This document shows positions 50,313 to 60,764 of a DNA stretch of 64,000 nt, one piece after another (the stretch's first letter is position 1; every line of letters starts with the position of its first letter). Position numbers and translations under genes: made by a program. The notes beneath the pieces were generated by a model. It ran no database searches and had not been told where the DNA came from. It worked only from the letters and a program-made list of their open reading frames with translations. Origin of the DNA: ZAX-1 sp046533095 (GTDB lineage: Bacteria > Bacillota > Clostridia > Lachnospirales > Lachnospiraceae); contig JAJQRA010000038.1 in assembly GCA_046533095.1 (NCBI GenBank), forward strand, positions 247,832-311,831, given 5' to 3'.

Positions 50313-51500
50313 ATGAAAAAGAAGGTACTATCGCTATGTATGGCGGCAATGATGTTGACCATGGTTTTAACAGGCTGTGGAAGCAATGCGGCATCTAAAG
50401 ATGCAGATACAACACAGGTAACAGCAGAAGACACAACAGCAGACGATACGGCAAAGGATACTACAACAGAGGATACCGCAACGGAGGATCCCACAACAGA
50501 AGATACCGCCCAAGCAGAATATGCATCAACATCTATCGTTGACCTTGCCGGTCGCGAGGTTTCGCTAAAAATGCCGATATCCCGCGCAATTGCGTTAGCA
50601 GGACCGTCCTACGAAAAGGTTTTTATGTTAGGACAGGCAGATAAGCTGGTCGGAGCCCATTTTTACATGGTTGATCGGCCTTGGGTTGTGCGTACAAACC
50701 CAAGCATTGCAAATGTTGCGGCAATAGAAAGCCCTGCAGAACCAAATGTGGAAGAGCTTTTAAAGCTAGATACAGATTGCGTCCTGTTCTGGAGCTATGA
50801 TGCCCCCTTAGAAAGCATGTCAAATGCAGGTATTCCGGCAGTTGTTGTGCAAAATGAAACAGGCAACCCTAAAACTGTGGATGAATTTATCGCCTATCAG
50901 AAAAAAGAAATCCAAGTGTTTGCAGATGTTTTTGGTTCGGATGCACAGAAAAAAGCAGACGATTGGTTTTCCTATTTTGACGAAAAGGTGGCGTTGGTGA
51001 CTGAGCGCACAAAAGATATTGCAGAGGACGAACGAAAAAAGGCACTATATGCCTATGGCGAAGAAGGTTTAGGCGTGTTCTCGCAATATTCCTATGTTTC
51101 TTTTTGGCTGGAAATGGCCGGTGGCAAGAATGTAGCAGATGAGACCGGAGCGGAAATGGATACGGAAGTCACAATGGAACAAGTTGTTGCATGGGACCCC
51201 GATGTGATTTTTATGGGTAGGATGGAGTCGACCGATCCGGTATTAAAAGATGAAAAATGGGCCTCGCTTTCTGCTGTCAAGAACAGTCAGGTATATCTGT
51301 GCCCAGATGGAGTAATGTACTGGGATTACTCCAGTGAAGGAGTTTTGCTGATGCAATATTTGGCACAGAAAATGTATCCGGAGCTTTTTGAAGACGTTGA
51401 TATGGTAGCGGAGACGCAGGCATACTACGAGCGGTTTTATGGGTATGATTTGAGTGCGGAGGATGCGCAAAAACTTCTAGACCATCTGCCCCCGGCATAA
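50313..51500 (+). CDS. ABC transporter substrate-binding lipoprotein (MolA/BtuF-like), probably molybdate/tungstate
   Basis: Lipoprotein of 395 residues. The signal peptide ends in the lipobox LTGC (C22). A Thr/Asp/Glu-rich linker follows to about residue 68 (repeats of TTEDTA). Then comes a class III binding-protein fold as in iron-siderophore and vitamin B12 transporters: IVDLAGREVSLKMPISRAIALAGPSYEKVFMLG and MEQVVAWDPDVIFMG. The family also includes MolA of Haemophilus, which binds molybdate. The neighbours (a MoeA homologue, matching permease and ATPase, then ModABC, all behind nif) make molybdate or tungstate likelier than iron. GGGGAG lies before the ATG. Confidence 0.82.
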   Translation: MKKKVLSLCMAAMMLTMVLTGCGSNAASKDADTTQVTAEDTTADDTAKDTTTEDTATEDPTTEDTAQAEYASTSIVDLAGREVSLKMPISRAIALAGPSYEKVFMLGQADKLVGAHFYMVDRPWVVRTNPSIANVAAIESPAEPNVEELLKLDTDCVLFWSYDAPLESMSNAGIPAVVVQNETGNPKTVDEFIAYQKKEIQVFADVFGSDAQKKADDWFSYFDEKVALVTERTKDIAEDERKKALYAYGEEGLGVFSQYSYVSFWLEMAGGKNVADETGAEMDTEVTMEQVVAWDPDVIFMGRMESTDPVLKDEKWASLSAVKNSQVYLCPDGVMYWDYSSEGVLLMQYLAQKMYPELFEDVDMVAETQAYYERFYGYDLSAEDAQKLLDHLPPA

Positions 51501-51513
51501 AGGAGTGAAAACG

Positions 51514-52740
51514 GTGTATCGAAAATATAAAGAACCGGATTTTATGCCAACCCGCAGTCAAATGCAGGAGATAATCAGAGAAAAAATAAAGCCGATTGCC
51601 CAGACGGAACTTATACCATTTTTTGAGGGACAGGGGCGCATATTGGCGGAGGATGTCTTTTCTATTCACGAACTTCCAAATATGCCGGCAAGCCGTATGG
51701 ACGGGATAGGTGTACATTTTGCTGATTTTACGACAGGTATTCCCGACACGAGCAGTTGGAAAGAAGGGCGTGAATATGTCTTTTGCAACACAGGTGTAGC
51801 AATACCCGAAGGCTTTGACACGGTAATTATGATCGAAAATGTCGATTTTTATCATGGCATACTGTCTATTCACCAGCGACCTGAAAAAAGGGGAGAATGT
51901 GTCAATCCACCGGGTGATCATATGAAAAAGGGAGAGCGATTGGTCACAGAAGGTATGCTGATTACACCGGCACATGTTGGACTTTTTGCTTCCGGTGGTG
52001 TGGAACGTATCTTAGTACTTAAAAGACCGATAGTAGCGATCATCCCTACTGGAAACGAATTGGTTGCGCCCGGGGCATATGTGCCAAAAGGGAAAAATGT
52101 CGAGTCAAATAGCTATATGTTGGCCGCATATATCACGATGTGGGGTGCTTGCCCTCTGCAGTATCCGATCGCTTTGGATCATCCAGAAACGCTCTTGGAG
52201 ATATTGAGAAAAGCGATCGATGAATCAGATATGGTGATTGTGATTGCCGGTTCATCTAAGGGAAGTGAAGATTATACGATGGATGTACTTGGCAAGCTAG
52301 GGGACATGCTGGTACATGAATTGGCTCATGGACCAGGGAAACACAGCAGTCTGACATTGGTTGGAGAAAAGCCTGTAGTGGGTGTTGCTGGACCGCCGTT
52401 TGGGGCGCAGACGTTTGCGGAACTGTATCTGCAGCAGATGATTAGAGCGCTGAGCGGACAGCCAAAACCAGAGGATATGCTGTTAGAAGTTGTATTGGAC
52501 GATGAATTTGTAAAACATGAAGTTGATTTTTGCGAAAGAGTACATGTTTGCCATACAAGGGATGGCTATCATGCACAGGCGGTTTTGTCACGAGGCGGGA
52601 CAAGGGTCAGTATGGTCAACAGCGTCAATGCAAACCTTTATCGCCCCGCCGGGAGCTTTTATCCTGCGGGAAGCCATGCGCAGGTAGACTTGCTGTGTCC
52701 CTTAGAGTATATTGGGAATACTGTGAAGGATGAAAAATAA
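51514..52740 (+). CDS. MoeA-family molybdopterin molybdenumtransferase homologue
   Basis: Protein of 408 residues with the MoeA layout. SRMDGIGVHFADF corresponds to the SxMDGYA motif, IIPTGNELVAPG to TGDEL with Asp to Asn, VIAGSSKGSEDYTMDVLGKLG to the GGVSxGxxD loop, and EKPVVGVAGPPFGAQTFAEL to the GLPGxP loop. MoeA inserts molybdate into molybdopterin. The exchanges in MDGYA and GDEL and the setting between the binding protein and permease genes of a metal transporter suggest another task, such as molybdate or tungstate handling linked to uptake. The start is the GTG at 51514, eight bases from AAAGGAG; a GTG at 51505 overlaps that site. The end overlaps the permease gene by 11 bases. Confidence 0.82.
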   Translation: MYRKYKEPDFMPTRSQMQEIIREKIKPIAQTELIPFFEGQGRILAEDVFSIHELPNMPASRMDGIGVHFADFTTGIPDTSSWKEGREYVFCNTGVAIPEGFDTVIMIENVDFYHGILSIHQRPEKRGECVNPPGDHMKKGERLVTEGMLITPAHVGLFASGGVERILVLKRPIVAIIPTGNELVAPGAYVPKGKNVESNSYMLAAYITMWGACPLQYPIALDHPETLLEILRKAIDESDMVIVIAGSSKGSEDYTMDVLGKLGDMLVHELAHGPGKHSSLTLVGEKPVVGVAGPPFGAQTFAELYLQQMIRALSGQPKPEDMLLEVVLDDEFVKHEVDFCERVHVCHTRDGYHAQAVLSRGGTRVSMVNSVNANLYRPAGSFYPAGSHAQVDLLCPLEYIGNTVKDEK

Positions 52741-53767
52741 AAAGAAAAGATTATACACTAAAAATCATGCCGTGTTTTTTGTGGCAGCGATACTATGCAT
52801 TGTTGTCTTTGTTGCAAGCCTTGGAGTCGGAAGGTATTATGTCCCGGCACATGAGGTAGCAAAAATATTGTTGAACCACATATTTCCAGGGCAGATTGCC
52901 GTTACGTGGACCGAAAAAATGGAAAGTGTTATTCTAAACATTCGCTTGCCGCGTGTAATGGGCGCGGTTGTTGTTGGTGGGGCACTTTCCCTTTCCGGAG
53001 CGACCTATCAAGGAATCTTTAAGAACCCGCTGGTTTCTCCCGATTTACTGGGCGTTTCTAGCGGTGCCTGTGTGGGTGCGTCCATTGCAATTTTATTAGG
53101 GCGCACAGCGGCACAAATTCAGTTGGTAGCTCTTGCCATGGGACTGCTTGCCGTATTTTGTACTACTATGATTCCCAAATTTTTTAAGAATTCTTCTAAC
53201 CTGATGCTCGTGCTTTCCGGTATTATCGTTTCGGGGTTTATGGCATCTGTCCAGGGTTTTCTAACGTATATCGCCGATCCCTTTTCCGACTTGGCGACCA
53301 TCATCTATTGGACAATGGGAAGCCTCGCGTCAGTAAGGGGCTTGGACATTTTGCGCATTGGACCGGTGATGTTTATTGCCATGGCAGTATTGTTGCTGAT
53401 ACGTTGGCGGATAAACCTGCTTTCCCTTAGTGATTACGAAGCAAAAACCCTTGGTGTAAATGTCCCACGCACTCGTGGGCTGGCGATTGTCTGTGCAACA
53501 GTTTTAACAGCAAGTGCGGTTTGCATGTGTGGCACCATAGGATGGGTGGGTATGATCATACCACACTTTGGACGTCTGCTTGTCGGCGAGGATAACCGTT
53601 ACATGATGCCGATCGCTACACTGCTTGGAATGATGTTCATGGTGGTGGTAGATACCATTGCCCGCAATCTAACAAGTAGTGAAATTCCGCTTAGCATCAT
53701 CACTGGACTACTGGGCACTCCACTATTTCTATGGCTTTTAATGCGGCAAAAAGTGAGGATTACATGA
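52730..53767 (+). CDS. ABC transporter permease, FecCD/BtuC type (MolB-like)
   Basis: Membrane protein of 345 residues with about ten helices of the FecCD/BtuC type: LGVGRYYVPAHEVAKILLN, NIRLPRVMGAVVVGGALSLSGATYQGIFKNPLVSPDLLGVSSGA, LGVNVPRTRGLAIVCATVLTASAV, and GTIGWVGMIIPHFGRLLVGEDNRYMMP, which contacts the ATPase. It overlaps the MoeA-like gene at its start and the ATPase gene at its end (ATGA), so binding protein, MoeA homologue, permease and ATPase are a single translation unit. Substrate inferred as molybdate or tungstate from the context. Confidence 0.92.
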   Translation: MKNKKKRLYTKNHAVFFVAAILCIVVFVASLGVGRYYVPAHEVAKILLNHIFPGQIAVTWTEKMESVILNIRLPRVMGAVVVGGALSLSGATYQGIFKNPLVSPDLLGVSSGACVGASIAILLGRTAAQIQLVALAMGLLAVFCTTMIPKFFKNSSNLMLVLSGIIVSGFMASVQGFLTYIADPFSDLATIIYWTMGSLASVRGLDILRIGPVMFIAMAVLLLIRWRINLLSLSDYEAKTLGVNVPRTRGLAIVCATVLTASAVCMCGTIGWVGMIIPHFGRLLVGEDNRYMMPIATLLGMMFMVVVDTIARNLTSSEIPLSIITGLLGTPLFLWLLMRQKVRIT

Positions 53768-54579
53768 TGGGCGGCGAGGATTCTATTTTAGAAGTAAAAG
53801 AAATTAGCTTTTCCTATCCGGGAGCGGGCAAAGGTAAACAGATATTTTCGGATATTACGTTTCGGCTAAAACGCGGGGACGTGTTTATTTTGTTGGGTGC
53901 AAATGGTGCTGGAAAATCGACGTTGCTCAACTGCCTAAGCAACATGCTTACCCCGGATACGGGGGAGGTACTCCTAAATGGAAAACGTTTTTCACAACTT
54001 GGTATTCGGGAAACTGCAAAGATTATGGGGTATGTGCCTCAACTTTACGCACCGTCTTTTTCCTATACAGTTCGTGATTATGTTGTGATGGGCTGTGCTC
54101 CACATATGGGAATTCTTAGCGTACCACAGCATATGGAATATGAAAAAGCTGATGCTGCACTTTGCCGGATGAAAATGGAACATCTGGCTGACAAAGTTTA
54201 TACACAAATAAGCGGCGGAGAGCGACAGCAGGTACAGATCGCACGGGTGCTTGTGCAGGAATCAAAAATTATTTTACTAGATGAGCCAACGAATCATTTA
54301 GATTATGGCAACCAGCTTAAGATTTTACAGACGATATCTGACCTTGCACAGGAAGGGATAACGATTGTAATGACAACGCATAACCCGGATCATGCGATTT
54401 TATTGGATGGAACGGTTGGCATCCTAGACAACAGGGGACACTTAAACGTGGGAAGTGCACGAGAGGTGATTTCCGAGGAATCGCTGAAAGAACTATACCA
54501 AACTTCGCTACATCTTATCTATATCGACAAGGTAGGACGAATGGCTTGCATCCCGGGAAACTTGAAAAATCTAACATGA
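53764..54579 (+). CDS. ABC transporter ATP-binding protein, FecE/BtuD type (MolC-like)
   Basis: Cytoplasmic ATPase of 271 residues that powers the permease upstream. Walker A GANGAGKST, signature ISGGERQQVQIARVL, Walker B IILLDEPTNHLD and the switch histidine in MTTHNPDHA are all present. The start is the ATG at 53764, overlapping the permease stop and behind GTGAGG; 11 further codons upstream lie within the permease frame. The operon of four genes seems to end here: 114 AT-rich bases separate it from modA. Confidence 0.93.
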   Translation: MMGGEDSILEVKEISFSYPGAGKGKQIFSDITFRLKRGDVFILLGANGAGKSTLLNCLSNMLTPDTGEVLLNGKRFSQLGIRETAKIMGYVPQLYAPSFSYTVRDYVVMGCAPHMGILSVPQHMEYEKADAALCRMKMEHLADKVYTQISGGERQQVQIARVLVQESKIILLDEPTNHLDYGNQLKILQTISDLAQEGITIVMTTHNPDHAILLDGTVGILDNRGHLNVGSAREVISEESLKELYQTSLHLIYIDKVGRMACIPGNLKNLT

Positions 54580-54693
54580 GAGTAAACTACCATAAATATA
54601 ATAAAAATTTTATTATAGATAAAAGTTATATAGAAGCAAGGTTATATCAAAACAAAAATACGTATAAGAATCTACACATAGCAGGAGGAAAAA

Positions 54694-55689
54694 ATGAAAA
54701 AGAGAGTATTAGCACTATGTATGGCGATAATGATGATAGCGGTGGCTTTAGCCGGATGCGGAAATGACAAGGCATCTACCGATGCAGATAAGGCACAGAC
54801 GCAAGAAAGCAATGAACCGACAGCAGAGGATACAAAAACAGAGGATACCACCACAAAAAATCCAGAGGTGGTCGATACAAATGTGGAAGATACAACCGAA
54901 CAAAATGTTGCAAGTGACCAACTTGAAACAACTGAAATATATGTATTTATTGCAAAAAGCCTAAGCAATGCGATGGATGAAGTTGCAACATTGTATCAAC
55001 AAACACAGCCGAATGTTTCGATTTCCTATAATGCAGACAGTTCAGGCACATTGCAGACACAGATAGAAGAGGGATTTGAGTGCGATTTGTTTTTCTCGGC
55101 AGCGGCAAAACAGACAAAAGCACTTGACGAGGGAGGATTTCTACAGTCTGGTTCTATTGTGAACCTGCTTGGAAATAAGCTTTGCCTCATTTCATACAAA
55201 GGCAGCGGTACCACAGTGACAGGATTTGATAATATTTCAAATGCGGCTAGTTTCGCATTGGCTGATGGAAGTGTACCAGTAGGACAATATACAAGAGCGC
55301 TTTTAGTCAATATGGGGGTTTTGGAATTAGGTGATGCAGAAAAGCCGGCAGACATCACAACAGACAAGGTAAAGGAAGCCTTAAACGGCATCGAAATCAA
55401 TGAGTGCGCAAATGTAGGGGCTGTTACAGAGGCGGTAAAAGAAGCTGCAAATGAGATTGGGACGGTTTACTATTCCGATGCATATTCAGTGAAAGACGAT
55501 GTGGATATCATTGCAGAAGCAGACCAAACATTGTTGGGAGATCCGATTTGCTACCCGGTTGCCTTGGTAAATAACAAAGAAGCAGACGAACTACAAACAG
55601 CTGCAGCGAAAGATTTTTATGAGTTCCTATTGACAGACGAATGCATGGGAATTTTCCAAAAATATATGTTTACAGAATATGTGGAATAG
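54694..55689 (+). CDS. modA: Molybdate ABC transporter substrate-binding lipoprotein
   Basis: ModA-family lipoprotein of 331 residues. The signal peptide has the lipobox LAGC (C22), followed by a Thr/Glu/Asp-rich linker to about 70. The ModA domain has YVFIAKSLSNAMDEVATLYQQTQPNV, YNADSSGTLQTQIEEGFECDLFFSA and PVGQYTRALL, the usual ligand-binding segments. The signal peptide and linker closely resemble those of the unrelated binding protein at 50313, although the rest of the two proteins belongs to different folds. GCAGGAGG precedes the ATG. modB and modC follow. Confidence 0.93.
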   Translation: MKKRVLALCMAIMMIAVALAGCGNDKASTDADKAQTQESNEPTAEDTKTEDTTTKNPEVVDTNVEDTTEQNVASDQLETTEIYVFIAKSLSNAMDEVATLYQQTQPNVSISYNADSSGTLQTQIEEGFECDLFFSAAAKQTKALDEGGFLQSGSIVNLLGNKLCLISYKGSGTTVTGFDNISNAASFALADGSVPVGQYTRALLVNMGVLELGDAEKPADITTDKVKEALNGIEINECANVGAVTEAVKEAANEIGTVYYSDAYSVKDDVDIIAEADQTLLGDPICYPVALVNNKEADELQTAAAKDFYEFLLTDECMGIFQKYMFTEYVE

Positions 55690-55726
55690 AATATAGTATG
55701 AACATACATATGAAATGAGGTTAAAA

Positions 55727-56428
55727 ATGTCAGAATTTTTAAATGGGGTAGATCTAAGCCCTCTCTACATTTCGTTGAAAACCGGAGCAGTGGCATCGCT
55801 GCTCTGTTTTTTCCTTGGAATATTTGCAGCTTCTAAGGTTTTAAAAGCAGGGCCCAAGGGGAAGGCAATCATTGATGGCATTTTGACACTCCCCATGGTT
55901 CTGCCCCCTACGGTAGCTGGATTTTTCCTATTGCTTTTATTTAGCAAACGCCGGCCCTTTGGTATGTTTTTGGATGCTGTTTTTGGCATAAAAATTGTAC
56001 AGTCATGGGCGGGCTGCGTGATAGCGGCAATGGTCATTGCATTTCCGCTGATGTATCGAAATGCAAGGGCGGCTTTTGAGCAAATTGATATAAATTTAAT
56101 CTACGCGGGACGAACGCTTGGAATGTCAGAAATAAAAATATTTTGGAAAGTTGCAATACCGACTGCGGGTCCAGGCATTGCCTCCGGGACGATATTGACA
56201 TTTGCAAGGGCAATGGGAGAATACGGTGCAACGTCCATGCTTGCAGGAAATATAGCAGGAAAGACGGGCACCATTTCTCAAAAAATTGCAATGGTCATTC
56301 AAGACGGAAATTATGAAGCGGCCGGATTTTGGGTAGCTATTATCATGGTGATTGCATTTATCATTGTAGTCGCCATGAATTTGATTTCCGGAAAAACGAA
56401 AGGCATGAAGCAAATAAAGCGGTGGTAG
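55727..56428 (+). CDS. modB: Molybdate ABC transporter permease
   Basis: ModB permease of 233 residues with about five helices. Marks of the family: LSPLYISLKTGAVASLLCFFLGIFAA, LPMVLPPTVAGFFLLLLF and the EAA loop AGRTLGMSEIKIFWKVAIPTAGPGIASG, followed by EYGATSMLAGNIAGKTGT. The ATG at 55727 has GAGG six bases before it; an in-frame ATG four codons earlier includes that site. It lies 37 bases behind modA and 82 before modC, giving modABC order. Confidence 0.94.
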   Translation: MSEFLNGVDLSPLYISLKTGAVASLLCFFLGIFAASKVLKAGPKGKAIIDGILTLPMVLPPTVAGFFLLLLFSKRRPFGMFLDAVFGIKIVQSWAGCVIAAMVIAFPLMYRNARAAFEQIDINLIYAGRTLGMSEIKIFWKVAIPTAGPGIASGTILTFARAMGEYGATSMLAGNIAGKTGTISQKIAMVIQDGNYEAAGFWVAIIMVIAFIIVVAMNLISGKTKGMKQIKRW

Positions 56429-56510
56429 ACACGTGATAAATTTATAATTTTAATAATATAGCCAAAAGGGGAATTTGGCGGATGCATCAATGGGACTGTG
56501 GAGGAACGCT

Positions 56511-57557
56511 ATGTTAGACCTACATATAAAGAAACAATTTAAGGGCTTTTCCCTCGACATTTCCTTTCAAAGCAAGGAAGGCTGTTTGGGGATTTTAGGG
56601 GCATCTGGAAGTGGAAAAAGCATGACATTAAAATGTATCGCTGGAATTGAACGGCCTGATTGGGGATACATAAGATTAAACGAGCGGGTTTTATTTGATT
56701 CAAAGCAAAAAATCAATCTTTCCCCCCAAGAACGAAATGCAGGGTATTTGTTTCAAAACTATGCCCTATTTCCCAACATGACAGTAGAGGAAAATATTGG
56801 CGCGGGAATAAAGGATAGAAAAGCAAAATTGACGCAAATAAAAAGGCAGATAGAAGCATTTGCGCTGACAGGGCTTGAAAAACGTTATCCTGCGCAGCTG
56901 TCCGGAGGGCAGCAGCAACGAGTGGCATTAGCGCGTATGCTTGCACATAAGCCGGATATCATTTTGCTGGATGAGCCATTTGCCGCACTAGATGGATATT
57001 TAAAAGAAAAGATGCAGCTTGAAATGCTGCGGACACTAAACGGATTTTCGGGTGATGTCCTGCTTGTATCACATAGCCGCGACGACATTTATCGGTTTTG
57101 CCCGCATGTGTTGGCGATAGATGCAGGGACTACTTTGCAGATAGGAGCGATACAGGACATCTTCATGAGGCCAAAAAGCTACAAAGTAGCAAGGCTTACC
57201 GGATGCAATAATATTACGCCTGCAGAAAAACGAGGAGAATATGAAATACTTGCAAAAGACTGGTCGCTTACCTTGCGTACGAATAGGCCGGTAGCAGATA
57301 ATATACGATACGTAGGACTTCGTGCCCATGATTTGTGCATCGGAAAATCCGGTGATGAAAATGTGTTTGAAATGAAATTAGAAGATGTAGTGGAATCCCC
57401 TTTTGAATACAAATATCATATCTGCACAGTCAACACAGCATCGAAAGAATCAATTTGGTGGAAGACCTATAAAAATTTAGAACTAGATAAAACGATCCAA
57501 AAATTTCCTTGCTATGTGAGGTTACCGAAAGAAAAACTGCTTTTACTAGAAGCGTAA
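56511..57557 (+). CDS. modC: Molybdate ABC transporter ATP-binding protein
   Basis: ModC ATPase of 348 residues. MLDLHIKKQFKGFSLDISF is the short ModC start; Walker A is GASGSGKSM, Q-loop LFQNYALFPNMTVEENI, signature LSGGQQQRVALARML, Walker B IILLDEPFAALD and switch SHSRDDIYRF. The C-terminal part (about 235-348) is a TOBE-like domain (YVGLRAHDLCIG) that in ModC binds molybdate or controls transport. GGAGG lies six bases before the ATG. Its stop codon and the following 90 bases are duplicated in tandem downstream. Confidence 0.94.
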   Translation: MLDLHIKKQFKGFSLDISFQSKEGCLGILGASGSGKSMTLKCIAGIERPDWGYIRLNERVLFDSKQKINLSPQERNAGYLFQNYALFPNMTVEENIGAGIKDRKAKLTQIKRQIEAFALTGLEKRYPAQLSGGQQQRVALARMLAHKPDIILLDEPFAALDGYLKEKMQLEMLRTLNGFSGDVLLVSHSRDDIYRFCPHVLAIDAGTTLQIGAIQDIFMRPKSYKVARLTGCNNITPAEKRGEYEILAKDWSLTLRTNRPVADNIRYVGLRAHDLCIGKSGDENVFEMKLEDVVESPFEYKYHICTVNTASKESIWWKTYKNLELDKTIQKFPCYVRLPKEKLLLLEA

Positions 57558-57744
57558 GGGCACAAGATTCTAACAAGCCAGAAACCAAAGATGCGCAGCA
57601 GTAGATTGCCAGGAAAACGGCAGTGCGGCAACACAAAGATTTGGACTAAAAGCGTGAGGGCACAAGATTCTAACAAGCCAGAAACCAAAGATGCGCAGCA
57701 GTAGATTGCCAGGAAAACGGCAGTGTGGCAACACAAAGATTTGG
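57545..57744 (+). repeat. 100-base tandem duplication overlapping the modC stop
   Basis: The stretch from 57545 (ACTAGAAGCGTAAGGG) is repeated from 57645 with only a few changes (ACTAAAAGCGTGAGGG). The unit is exactly 100 bases and holds GCGTAAGGGCACAAGATTC, a run of short hairpin arms, and CAAAGATTTGG at its end. The first copy includes the last codons and stop of modC. Confidence 0.93.
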
Positions 57745-57765
57745 ACTTGCCAGAATCCTTCATTA

Positions 57766-58137
57766 TTATAGATAATTGTAGGGAGCGCTATATAGGTTTT
57801 CGAAATTAAAATCATAAAGGTCAAAATAAGACTTAAAATAATCTTCCAATCCACCAGTTCCAGCCAGATACGTTAGCATCACGGCAGCGAAGATAATAAG
57901 GATGATCGCTAGTGCAATGCCAATAATGCCAAGTGCCATACCAGCCTTTGCCTGTTTGCCCATATTCATCTCGCCACCTCTTGAGAGGAGGGCAAAGATG
58001 ATTGCAAGCGCACCGCAGATAAAAGTAGCATATATGCAGCAGCATGTGGCAACCCCTATAATTCCCAATACGAGAGCCGCTATCGAAAAGCCATGGGAAT
58101 GCTTGTCTTCGTAGGACGCATTTGTTTGATATTCCAT
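57766..58137 (-). CDS. DUF4190-like small membrane protein
   Basis: Protein of 123 residues on the minus strand. After a polar start (MEYQTNASYEDKHSHGFS) it has two hydrophobic blocks, at about 20-52 (IAALVLGIIGVATCCCIYATFICGALAIIFALL) and 66-97 (GMALGIIGIALAIILIIFAAVMLTYLA), with a polar loop SRGGEMNMGKQAKA between them, as in DUF4190 proteins. The tail is acidic and aromatic. AAAGGAGGG stands before the ATG at 58137; 11 codons upstream are open but lack a site. Function unknown. Confidence 0.75.
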   Translation of the reverse strand: MEYQTNASYEDKHSHGFSIAALVLGIIGVATCCCIYATFICGALAIIFALLSRGGEMNMGKQAKAGMALGIIGIALAIILIIFAAVMLTYLAGTGGLEDYFKSYFDLYDFNFENLYSAPYNYL

Positions 58138-58370
58138 AAAAATACCCTCCTTTAATTTTACAGATATCATTGTACCATTTGTATATCGAAATTACAATCC
58201 CATAAAAATCTCTAAGTGGACAGCAAACAAATACTATTTTACGTAACGATTCAGCTGTTTCCAGAGACATTGCTCACTGAAAATAATTGCCAATAATCCT
58301 ACCTTTGGGGGTGGAATTTATTGGAAAATCGAGTAATATGCATAAAGTTTGAAAAAATACAAAAATGATA

Positions 58371-58399
58371 TTGACACATATTGACAATGATGGTAATAT
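58371..58399 (+). promoter_or_regulatory. Promoter of the tRNA-Ser pair
   Basis: TTGACA (58371-58376), 17 bases, TAATAT (58394-58399), 38 bases before the first tRNA. A second TTGACA lies at 58381. Confidence 0.7.
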
Positions 58400-58436
58400 G
58401 ATATTTGCGTCAGAAAATGTACATGTAAAGCAGTTT

Positions 58437-58522
58437 GGAGAGGTGTCCGAGTGGTTTAAGGAGCTGGTCTTGAAAACCAGTGATTCCGAAAGGGACCGTG
58501 GGTTCGAATCCCACCTTCTCCG
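58437..58522 (+). tRNA. tRNA-Ser (anticodon UGA)
   Basis: 86 bases. Acceptor stem GGAGAGG pairs with CTTCTCC; the anticodon loop CTTGAAA in CTGGT...ACCAG gives UGA. A long variable arm (TGATTCCGAAAGGGACC) and the T arm GTGGGTTCGAATCCCAC are both present, as required for serine. CCA is not encoded. Confidence 0.96.
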
Positions 58523-58565
58523 TTTTATAGCTTTAAAATTTTGAACTATGTACTGCGATTCGTTT

Positions 58566-58655
58566 GGAGAAGTACCCAAGCTGGCCGAAGGGACACCCCT
58601 GGAAAGGGTGCAGGTCGTTAATAGCGGCGCGAGGGTTCAAATCCCTCCTTCTCCG
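58566..58655 (+). tRNA. tRNA-Ser (anticodon GGA)
   Basis: 90 bases. Acceptor GGAGAAG pairs with CTTCTCC; the anticodon stem CACCC/GGGTG encloses CTGGAAA, giving GGA. The variable arm is long and the T arm GAGGGTTCAAATCCCTC is intact. It lies 43 bases after the first tRNA-Ser. CCA is not encoded. Confidence 0.96.
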
Positions 58656-58712
58656 TTGCTTGATATTCCACTGTAAGAGCTTAAAAGAATTTGGAAAACT
58701 TAAAAAAAGATG

Positions 58713-58741
58713 TTGACAAATGAAAATGAGCGTGGTAAAAT
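58713..58741 (+). promoter_or_regulatory. rRNA operon promoter
   Basis: TTGACA (58713-58718), 17 bases, TAAAAT (58736-58741), about 290 bases before the 16S gene. Confidence 0.8.
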
Positions 58742-59026
58742 ATTAAAGCTGACCTAACAACAAGAGCTTATAAAAAACAAGCTTTTTTGGCAAAGAACCT
58801 TGACAACTGAACAGTGAAATAGCCTTGAAAGATTTAATAGGAAACAAGGCCGGGCCGGACAGCCCGGCTGGACGGAAACGTCCAAATAGATTTGGGCATC
58901 CAGCGATGGGTGCCGGAAAAAAAGCCCCCTATCCAATAGGGGCAGCCTTAAAGCAGTAGGACGAAACACCAAAAAACGGCAGGGGACTGCCGAAAGAATG
59001 CCAAGTTCAATTCTGCTGGGGAAGGA
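58742..59026 (+). other. rRNA operon leader with 16S processing stem
   Basis: Untranslated leader with several hairpins (GCCGGGC...GCCCGGC near 58848-58870; CCCCCTATCCAATAGGGG near 58925-58943). The stretch 58804-58824 is complementary, with one mismatch in 21, to 60583-60603 behind the 16S gene, forming the long stem cut by RNase III to free pre-16S RNA. No gene seen. Confidence 0.8.
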
Positions 59027-60568
<1,542 letters not shown>

Positions 60569-60613
60569 GGGAAGCGAGTAGGGGCTATTTCACTGTTGAG
60601 TTGCCAAAGGGAT

Positions 60614-60730
60614 TCCGGTGGCGATGCGCCCAGGGGGAACACCCGTACCCATCCCGAACACGACGGTTAAGGCCTGGGCGGCCGATGGTACTGCACTGGG
60701 GACGGTGTGGGAGAGCAGGTGGCCGCCGGA
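60614..60730 (+). rRNA. 5S ribosomal RNA, placed between 16S and 23S
   Basis: 117 bases. The closing stem TCCGGTGGC pairs with GCCGCCGGA (one G-U). The core ACACCCGTACCCATCCCGAACACG and the end GGGAGAGCAGGTGGCC are typical 5S parts. It lies 46 bases behind 16S and 34 before tRNA-Ala, instead of behind 23S. Confidence 0.95.
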
Positions 60731-60764
60731 TTTAAAATGAAATTTATTAGGAAGATAAACCTAT

